Shown here: positions 51,721 to 59,406 of the stretch, piece by piece
How positions within the stretch are numbered: position 1 is the first letter of the stretch
Layout of the letters: each line of letters opens with the position of its first letter
From: Paratrimastix pyriformis
Taxonomy: Eukaryota; Preaxostyla; Paratrimastigidae
Reading direction: 5' to 3'
Length of the DNA stretch: 64,000 bases
Assembly (NCBI GenBank): GCA_027972325.1
Contig: JAPMOS010000147.1
Coordinates: 22,500 to 86,499, forward strand
The notes under the pieces: model-generated
What the model saw: only the letters and a program-made list of their open reading frames with translations
Told to the model about the DNA's origin: nothing
Database searches by the model: none
Made by a program: the position numbers and the translations under genes

Positions 51721-52436
51721 GGTCCCCTGGCAAATCTGTGTGGGTCCGGGGCGCGCGTTTCGCGCTGAACACAGTGACCGAAGGCAGAAACTGAGTGGTG
51801 AGTGACGATGCCCCGCCTCTTGTGCAGACCACGTCCGAGTTCCACAGTGGTTCAAAAATGTACCCCTTGCGAGAATTTCCAGTTGAATGCCCTGAAGGCG
51901 AACTGACGGTTCTTTGTCGTCCGCTCATGGCCGATGAGTGCCCAAGGTGCGCCCGAACGGGTGCGGGAGAGAACTTCGAGCTGTCGGAGAATGAGCATTC
52001 CGAGATAATGAGTGAAGTGCGGACTGACCAAACTTCCTTCAAGTGGCCCAGCCGTTTATTGAGGGCCCTCGAACCCGACTCGCAGGAGTTTTCTTTGCAG
52101 TCATCTTCAGGGGAACCGAGAGCATTCCAGAATGAGCGAGACCTAAGACCCAGACTTTGCAAAATAGTCCGCCGAAAAGAGGGGACCCGCATGGTTTTCC
52201 AAGAAAAAGGGAGTGAGCGAAAGAAGCGGAACTAAAGAAGAATGAGCATTCCGAGCGTCCGAGAATGAGTGCAGTGCTTGGCAAACCCGCTTTGAAAGAC
52301 CGCACTAGAATAACAGTGTCCAGCTCACACAAGACGAAGCGCTTGGTTGAAAGGGTGAAGGACTGCCAGAGAATGAGACTCAAAATGAGGTCCAAATGAG
52401 GGGCGAACGCAAATCCAAACAGACTTGCGCTACGCC

Positions 52437-52438
52437 AG
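52437..52438. other. Empty target site corresponding to B2
   Basis: C2 reads GCTACGCCA/GAACGTGTCG here. In C3 the same sequence is split by B2 (17,944-26,560) with no duplicated bases. Confidence 0.9.
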
Positions 52439-52824
52439 AACGTGTCGTCTTTGTGTTAAACCAATCAGAGACCTCAAAGAGACGCCTCATCCGACCCCTC
52501 GCAATGAGTATTTCTCGCATGCAGCGCTGGAGTGAAGCGCCCGTGAAAACGAGCGGCGGCGTTCGAAGATCGAACACAAAACTGCAGCCACAGTACTGCA
52601 TTTCACCAGCCATGTCGTCGGGTGTGAAATCAGGACCCAAGTTCAAACCAGCACGTTCAAAGCTGCAAGCCGTCTGTATAAAAAACGGTAATGTTTGTTC
52701 TTTCTTCGTGCTGGTTTTTGTTTGTTTTCGTTCATTTGAGAACAAGGAACAGAGTTTTTCCACGTCTGTCTCTTCTGGAAGAGCAAATACCAGGAATCAA
52801 CACAGACCCGAGAGGGTTGGTGGG

Positions 52825-52837
52825 AGGCCGGGGCCTC
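52825..52837. other. Empty target site corresponding to E2
   Basis: AGGCCGGGGCCTC occurs once; in C3 its reverse complement flanks E2 on both sides. Confidence 0.88.
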
Positions 52838-53276
52838 CGATCATTCTCCAATCACCTCACAAGACCCAGCGGGTCACAAGTCCGTTTCAGCCGGCAAACG
52901 ACGAACAAAAGCACGAGGATAACAACTGCGGGGGGAACCCCGAAGAACCCCGAGTGCCAACTGATACATGAGCGGGAGGTCGCGATAATGCACCACCGAA
53001 GTGGCGCGGAAGCGAGTGCGCGTGAGCCAAAGGGCACCGCCCACCGTTCCCAAGCAGAGCGCAGATCTTTTCCAGAGCTCGTTGAAGCTTGAAAGCGACA
53101 TTGTCAAAACAGATGAGGTCGATCATCAAACCCCCGCTCCCGAGGACAATAATGATGCAGTTTTCTTTGACTTCAGAGTTCCCAATAAGCTATGAAAATG
53201 AGTCCGAGAGGACCGAGAAAATGGAGAACTCCGGGATAAAGGATTGCGTTGCGATTTGCTTAGTGCGCAAAAGGAC

Positions 53277-53446
53277 GAGTCGACTGCCGGCACTGACATG
53301 ACATGTCAAATTCTTTTGATAAAATTTTTGGATGTCAGTGCCGTTTTGCGTGCTTGCTGTGCAAGTGTTCACTCTTTCTTGGTTTGGGTTTGTTTGGGGC
53401 TATCCCACGAAGGCTGTCCCTCGTTCTCCGAACTCGTGAAGGAGAA
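53277..53446 (-). repeat. Family C terminal repeat (5' copy in C2)
   Basis: Same block as 15,494-15,665. Outer end GAACTCGTGAAGGAGAA. Confidence 0.85.
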
Positions 53447-54685
53447 CGCTCCTTCCCTTTTCCCACTCTCCCTCCCATGTTTCCTCTGTTTCACCACTGC
53501 CACCTTCCCCCGACGCACTGCAACTTTGCTTGCCTCTTGACTCTTGGTTTCGCTTCCCCGACCGCCCCAACCCCCCGACTCCCCACTCCTTCCCTTCATT
53601 CCCCCTTATCTGCATTGCCTTCCTCCTTTTCCTTCCCCACTCTCCGCCTCTTCCGCCCCTCCTCCGCCGACTCCTCCTCCCGAATCCGCCTCGCCAATTG
53701 CAGATAGTCCGGACTCACCCTGTTACCATACAGACACACCCGCTTTTTGATCGTCTCCACATACTGCGGCATCACCCCTTTCCAATGAAATCTTCCCCCT
53801 ATGATGAGGTCCGCCACACTCCGAATCTTCCTTTTCATGAGGGTCTGTCTGTGCTTCTTTGTTATCTTGCAGGGCTCCGCCATCTCTTCCAGTGTCGTCG
53901 GCATGCCGTACTTCACTTCCTCCTTCAGTTTCTCACCGTCCCTCAGGATCGCCATGTCTCCTGTGCATCACCTGCAACGCCCCAATCACGACCCCGGCAT
54001 CTTCTCCTGCCCGTGCATCTTCACCCACTTCCTGCATCATCCAACAGCGGCTCACGCGTCGTCCACAATTTCTGCAGCAGCGCGATCTCCTCCTCAGCAC
54101 CACTCCACACCCCTGCTCGTCCGCCATCCTCCCCAGAATTTGTGTCATCACCATCATATCATGGACATCAATCGGGTCCTTCAGCCCCATACCCCTTCCT
54201 CCTCCGGAAAGAACAGCACCTCTGCCGGGTCGCATTTCCCAATACAACCTCCGATTTCCCTGAACACCCTCGCATATCTCTGCTTCAGTGTTTCCAAGTC
54301 CCTTGTCGGCATTGGGCACTGCCTCGCCGTGTATTGTAGGCAAGTCGAGACACACTCATTAATCATTTGCACCATCAACCTCGGAGGGACCTTCTTGTCC
54401 ATGAGCCTGTGCAGTCGCCCACACATTTTCTGGATCACCTTCTCCGTGTTGACCTTCATGTTCATCTCCTCATCTATCCATATCCCAAGATACCGAATTG
54501 CTCCACCCTTTTGCTGCACTCTGATCTTCCGACCCTCTCCCAGATCCAAGTCCGTCTTCCCCTTCACCCCGCCACACAGGTAGTCACACTTGCTCCACGA
54601 CAGCTCCATACCAGCCTCTTCCACTTTCCGCCTTACCGTATTCACCAAGCGGACCATCTGTTCCCTTGTTCTCGTCACCAACATA

Positions 54686-56889
54686 CTATCCATCGTAGAC
54701 TCAGGATAGCAGGCGACAGCCTCCGTCTTCGGCAGTCTAGGTGCTATGACTCCTTGTTCTTCATGATAAACACCACACAATGCAGAAAAAATCAATCACA
54801 AAAAATCGTATGGTCACGACGGGCAGCGTGTCCAATACGTGTCCATAAATCATCACAAAAATAGGAGAGAGAGGTCAAAGGGAGTCTGGAACTTTGGCCG
54901 AAGCCAAAAAATTAAACACGCACAGGAAAGGGGTGAGATGCGCGTGAACGGCCAGATGCGTTGCGCATCCGAATCTCCGAAAACCGTTCGGAGTGTTCCA
55001 GCCACGGTCGCGGCCCCCGCCCATGCGACGCTCGCCGGCCTGGCCGTCGCGTTGCTGCTGCTGCTGGCCGGGCAGGGCGCGCATGCCCTGAGCGAGGCGG
55101 ATGGCGAAGTCGAGCTGCTGGAGGTTCTGGCCCGTGGCGACCTCGGGCGCGGTGCGGACATACTCGTACATGCGAGCCACGTCGGGGGCAAGTGCCGTGT
55201 GCACCCAGGCGAGCCGCTTGCGGTCCACGATGGCGGCGGCAATGGCGCGAGCAAAGCACGAGAGGGCGGCGCGCAAGTCCTCCTCGGTGCAAGGCAGGCG
55301 CGCCAGCCGCTCAAGGTTGAGCGATTCCCGGTGAAGGCGCTGGAGAAAGCGGAATTCGGCCCTGGACTCGCGGGCGAGGCCCGTGACTGAGCCGAGCTGG
55401 GGAAAATCGCTGGGCACAGGGACGCCCCGGACGAAGGCCCGGGAGCGCTCCAGTGCGAGCCTGTCAGAGGCCTCGCGGTCGCCAGGTTGGTGCTGCTGCG
55501 GGTCTGCGGCCTGCCGCTGGTCATCCTCGTCGTTGGCGGCGGCGGCAGCATCGTCCTCGTCCGTCAAGTCACCCTCGGCGGCGCCATCGTCGCCGCTGGG
55601 TGGATCGGCCTCCCCTGGAAGGGTCCCGGGGGCGGCAAGAGCGAGTCGCCTGAAGTCGGCCGGCGCAGCGGCGGAGGTGCCAGACGGAGCGGCCGGCCCA
55701 CGGGTGACAGGCACCCGCTGGCCGACGCCTGGCATGGCCGGAGCGCGGGCGGCATTCGCAGCAGTGAGCTGGGACTCGTCCGGGAGCAGGTTGGACGGGG
55801 CAGGAGCAGGGGCCTGGTCGGGCCGAAAAAACGAGAGCGGAGCAGGCTCATCCGCGGCCGGTCCGGCGGCAGCAGCACCCGGGGGGGCGCCGGCGGCACC
55901 GCGGGCAGCGAAGCCGGCCTTCTGCGCAGAAGGCAAGGTCGCGGAGGCAGCAGCGGCGGCCGCAATCATGGCCCGCTGCTGACCGAGAATGTCCCCCAGC
56001 GAGGCCTCGATCACGCGCCGGATGTGGGCGTTGAGGCCTTCCAGGGACATGGGACAATCCGCAGAGTGATTCTGCAGGGCCGGTGTCTGCACGGGAGGCC
56101 CAGGGGGGGCCCGCAGGAGGGCTCCCTCGGTCCCGCCCATGCGCATCCCGTCATCATCGAGGTCCGTGAAAGGTGCCGTAGCGGTCGCCGTGGCCGGGCC
56201 GGGCGCAGTCTGCGCAGCGGAAGCAGCCTGGCGGACAGCCGTCGCCGAAAGGGTACTCGAAGAGCCACTCGAAGAGCCGATGGGGGTCGGATTGGGCGTC
56301 CCAGGAGTGGGGACCTTGATGATGAGCTTGGGCATCGGAGGGTCCTGAAGTCGATGAGTAGAGGCCATTGTAGTCGTAGTCCTTGAAAAAACGGGTGTTC
56401 ACCACGAAAAAACGAAGGCACTGTGCTGGTCCGGGGCGCCCCCTTAAGTACTCGGAATTGGGCGGGAACGGTCCGACCGCACTTTTTCATCTTTTTCCCT
56501 GTTGTGTTTTCGCCTCCGCTCTTTTTACCACCCCCTTTCGGACCTCTTCCGAAGCCCAAAGTGGGGTCACTTCACGGTTCGATCATGGACCGTTGACCCG
56601 GAACACTCCGAACGGTTTTCGGAGATTCGGATGCGCAACGCATCTGGCCGTTCACGCGCATCTCACCCCTTTCCTGTGCGTGTTTAATTTTTTGGCTTCG
56701 GCCAAAGTTCCAGACTCCCTTTGACCTCTCTCTCCTATTTTTGTGATGATTTATGGACACGTATTGGACACGCTGCCCGTCGTGACCATACGATTTTTTG
56801 TGATTGATTTTTTCTGCATTGTGTGGTGTTTATCATGAAGAACAAGGAGTCATAGCACCTATCCTGCCTCGACTTCGGCTGTCGACTCA
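54686..56889 (-). mobile_element. Family A derivative A' (2,204 bp, gag only)
   Basis: Same outer ends as A (GTCGACTCA at 56,889 and CTATCCATCG at 54,686 on the plus strand), with its own diverged terminal repeats (about 54,686-55,000 and 56,385-56,889). RT and recombinase are absent. Inserted in LINE2 between CAACATA and ATATCG; LINE1 reads across the site at 14,230/14,231. No target duplication. Confidence 0.93.
54875..56368 (-). CDS. Family A Gag-like protein, long form, intact but ending in the terminal repeat
   Basis: 497 codons from ATG at 56,368 (MASTHRLQDPPMPKLIIKVP). It contains the long-form segment of about 86 residues (RAFVRGVPVPSDFPQLGSVT, LPCTEEDLRAALSCFARAIA) between the acidic linker and the VARMYEYVRTAPEVATGQNL block. 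The Arg/Gly tail is lost: after GGGRDRGWN the frame runs into the terminal repeat and stops at 54,875. A nucleic-acid-binding tail would therefore be missing. Confidence 0.75.
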   Translation of the reverse strand: MASTHRLQDPPMPKLIIKVPTPGTPNPTPIGSSSGSSSTLSATAVRQAASAAQTAPGPATATATAPFTDLDDDGMRMGGTEGALLRAPPGPPVQTPALQNHSADCPMSLEGLNAHIRRVIEASLGDILGQQRAMIAAAAAASATLPSAQKAGFAARGAAGAPPGAAAAGPAADEPAPLSFFRPDQAPAPAPSNLLPDESQLTAANAARAPAMPGVGQRVPVTRGPAAPSGTSAAAPADFRRLALAAPGTLPGEADPPSGDDGAAEGDLTDEDDAAAAANDEDDQRQAADPQQHQPGDREASDRLALERSRAFVRGVPVPSDFPQLGSVTGLARESRAEFRFLQRLHRESLNLERLARLPCTEEDLRAALSCFARAIAAAIVDRKRLAWVHTALAPDVARMYEYVRTAPEVATGQNLQQLDFAIRLAQGMRALPGQQQQQRDGQAGERRMGGGRDRGWNTPNGFRRFGCATHLAVHAHLTPFLCVFNFLASAKVPDSL

Positions 56890-57827
56890 ATATCGTCCGC
56901 AAATGCCAACACCTTTACCTTCCTGCCGCTATCCAGAATATAGCCCCCCTCCTGTCGTCTCACCTCCGCCAAGACTCCCTCCATGAAGGAGATAAACAGC
57001 AGGCAGGACAACGGGTCCCCTTGACTAATTCCTCTCTCAATGTCATAGCTATCCGTCAACCCGTACCCCGTGATCACACGCGCCTTTCTCCCCTCATACA
57101 AGCTGTCCACATACCTGACAAATTCCTCTTCCACCCCCATCCTTCCCAACCCCCTTCTGAGCGCCTCCATGTCAACTGTATCATAGGCCTTTCTTATATC
57201 TAGCGCGCACATGTGGAACTCCTTACCTCCCAGAATCTTCGAGTCCGTCAACACCCCCAAAATCTCGGCAATAGGCGTCTCAATCCTCCGATCCCTCAGG
57301 AAACCAAACTGCTCCGCCCCGAATACCCCTTTTTCAACGCACCAGTCTTGAAATCTCGAGGCAATCACTACCTGCAGTCCTTTCAAAAAAACCTGTATTA
57401 AAGTTAAGGCCTTCTACCGGCCGGATCCCCCGGATGCTCCGTCTGCGATTTGGTTGCCATATAGACCGAGCTGAGTTTCAGCTCCTCAGGAACCTCAGAC
57501 TTCTCCAACATCTCGTTGTATCGCCTCCCCAACCACTCCTTAATTTCGTCCTGACAAGCATGGACCATCTCCGCCGTCACTCCATCCGGGCCAGCCGCTT
57601 TCCCGTCCGGCAAAGCCCCCAGTATTGTCTGGATATCATGCGTCGTCAGAGGGGCCATAATTACCCTTCCACCCACGCCTCCCGTTACCTCCTTCAGTCT
57701 TTGCCCCCGTCCCCACCGGCAGCTTCCTTTTTGCAAGCCCCGCCATGAATCCCCACCATCCCCTCTTAACCTCCGCCGGGTCCGACACCACCCTGTCCAT
57801 CTTCCCCTCCGCATTTCGAGTCACGAG

Positions 57828-58725
57828 TAGTTATAAAAGGAGAGTTCTGAGACAATCGATTTTCACACACAATTTTTCACGCTTGCGTTGTTATTTGAGG
57901 CAAAAATCGATTTCTTCAGAACAAAATCTTTTTTTCTCATTATATTTTATCGAAAAGGAGCATTTTATTTTATCAGCTTTGAATGATTTAAGCATTAATT
58001 TTCTCGAGCTACAAACGTTATTTGAGGCAAAAATCGATTTCTTCAGAGCAAAATCTTTTTCTCAATGTTTTTAAGTAAAACGAGCATTTTATTTTTATCA
58101 GCTTGGAATGATTTAAGCATCAATTCATTCGAGCTACAAACGAAATTAGAGGCAAAAAGCGAATTCTCCATGCATTTTCAATTTTTTTCCATTTTTTTGT
58201 CCCAGAAATTATTTTGGCATTTTTGTCAAATCAAACAATTCAATCATCTTAAGCATCAAACGAAAGAGAATTCAATCAGAAACAGCTTATCTCTTCATTC
58301 AAAATAAAATTGTGACAAAAGTGCTTTTCAAAAGTGATCATTAAATAATGCATCAATCTTAAGTAAATGATGCATTCTTTTTGATTGAATCAGCTCAAAT
58401 AATTGATTCTAAGAAAATGGAAAAGTATGACAAAATGATAAAACAATATGAAATTTGATTTCAGCACCGAGCCCTTTAAAGCAAAAATGTACTCAGCTTT
58501 GACATGAATTGAAAGAGAAATCAATCAGATTTACCTTCTATTTCAAAGAGATAAAAAACAGCGTTTCATCATTTGAGCTCTGAGTGTTTTAAGATGATAA
58601 TTCAATGAGCAACTGATGATATAATGAGGAATATCTCATCAGAATGCGCACTCATTATAATCACTGAATCAGTAAAGGTATTTTAAGAAAAATTATTATC
58701 TATAGTTAGTATATAATAACCAGTA
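57828..58725. repeat. AT-rich non-coding border with tandem repeats of about 125-130 bp
   Basis: GAGGCAAAAATCGATTTCTT occurs at about 57,897 and 58,026, with a diverged copy near 58,151. GAATGATTTAAGCAT and TCGAGCTACAAACG blocks alternate with them at the same period. Further down, GAAAGAGAATTCAATCAG and GAAAGAGAAATCAATCAG form another loose pair. Base composition changes sharply at about 57,828. No gene is seen before 58,726. Confidence 0.7.
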
Positions 58726-59406
58726 ATGTCAAGCAAGCAATCTGTTGAGTCTGATATGCCAGTTGTGATCATTCCGAATGATTTTGTAGTGAAGAAAGTG
58801 TCAATTGAAGCATTATCTGAATCATCCAGGAAGCAAGAGAAGACAATGAAGATGTGTCACATTGAACATAATGGTAGTAACCTATTAGTTCAGACGCCAC
58901 AAATCGACTTAGGACCTTATGGAGTGAACTTTTACGAGAACACTAAAACCATCAGGTTACCAGTTGAGAATGTAGGCGATGACTTTAAGAAGATGATAGA
59001 CAAGCTCGAGAAGTACTGTCAAAACAATGTGGAAAGCATTGTGAATGGTACTTTTGAAGAAGGCAAACCAGATGAATTTCAATACAAATCATTTGCCAAG
59101 ACGAGTGATAATGACAAGTTTCCGAGCTACTATAAAGTAGCAGTTGGATATGCAGATACACTGTATCCGAGTGTCTTCCGAAAAGATGAAGATGGTGAGG
59201 TAAAACAGGACACAACAATACAAACAAACGAGGATTTACGGAAAGCCGTCAATCCAGGGAGCACAGTTAAAATGATAGTCCAACTTAAAGTATGGGTTGA
59301 TGATAAGCAGCATTATGGAATCTCAGCCTCATGCAAACAGCTACTTATAGTGAAAGAAGGGAAGAAGAAAGCAGACAATTCAAAGTCTCTTTTTAAATAT
59401 TGGTAG
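58726..59406 (+). CDS. Virus-type small protein, possible single-stranded-DNA-binding protein
   Basis: 226 residues from ATG at 58,726, uninterrupted, in AT-rich sequence with AT-biased codons. No Shine-Dalgarno sequence. The layout (LLVQTPQIDLGPYGVNFYEN near residue 50, a helical FKKMIDKLEKYCQ, a FPSYYKVAVGY strand region, KVWVDDKQHYGISASCKQLL near the C-terminus) resembles, from memory, a family of unknown-function or putative ssDNA-binding proteins widespread in large and mid-size eukaryotic DNA viruses. The match is by motif arrangement only. The Lys-rich C-terminus (KEGKKKADNSKSLFKYW) is compatible with nucleic-acid binding. Its 3' end overlaps the convergent fibre gene by 14 bp. Confidence 0.55.
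   Translation: MSSKQSVESDMPVVIIPNDFVVKKVSIEALSESSRKQEKTMKMCHIEHNGSNLLVQTPQIDLGPYGVNFYENTKTIRLPVENVGDDFKKMIDKLEKYCQNNVESIVNGTFEEGKPDEFQYKSFAKTSDNDKFPSYYKVAVGYADTLYPSVFRKDEDGEVKQDTTIQTNEDLRKAVNPGSTVKMIVQLKVWVDDKQHYGISASCKQLLIVKEGKKKADNSKSLFKYW

Larger units (their letters stand above)
51721..53276 (-). other. Family C2 5' region, no confident gene
   Basis: 51,866-52,437 and 52,438-53,276 are uninterrupted counterparts of C3 sequence around B2 and E2 and carry their empty sites. Short frames such as 52,396-52,971 have no recognised domain. Confidence 0.5.
32464..53446 (-). mobile_element. Non-autonomous DIRS-like element family C, copy C2 (complete, hosts A, A'' and D)
   Basis: Ends are TGGTGGGATAGCC at 32,464 and GAACTCGTGAAGGAGAA at 53,446, both inside LINE2. 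Subtracting A (34,218-40,645), A'' (41,289-42,982) and D (45,401-51,047) leaves about 7.2 kb. Contents on the minus strand: 5' repeat, two 16-bp minisatellite arrays, unique-like sequence, GGCGGGCC tandem repeat, ICR (34,023-34,155), 3' region, 3' repeat. No RT, RNase H or recombinase motif found. Confidence 0.82.
53447..57810 (-). pseudogene. LINE2 reverse transcriptase, split at the catalytic motif by A'
   Basis: KAAGPDGVTAEM, FGFLRDRRIETPIAEI, LDIRKAYDTVD and GISQGDPLSCLLF are on 57,660-56,890, which ends in VLAFADDI. The next residues (MLVTRTREQMVRLVNTV) begin at 54,685 after A'. This copy is intact where LINE1 has its frameshift near 13,985, but shares the frameshift near LINE1 13,715 (here about 57,410). 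The connection region (YGMPTTLEEMAEPCKITKKH) runs to 53,596 and then meets C2. Confidence 0.86.
53447..57827 (-). mobile_element. LINE2, 5' part (RT), interrupted by A'
   Basis: Minus-strand RT part of LINE2 in two blocks, 57,827-56,890 and 54,685-53,447, separated by element A'. It extends about 120 bp further 5' than LINE1 but still lacks an endonuclease. The 5' edge at about 57,827 is the boundary with the AT-rich tract. Confidence 0.85.

Noticed and set aside
51061-51805. Cys/Arg/Pro repeat proteins or a CRISPR-like array
   Set aside because: Units are 16 bp, directly tandem and without spacers. Frames are open on both strands because 16-bp units cycle through all phases. It is a minisatellite.
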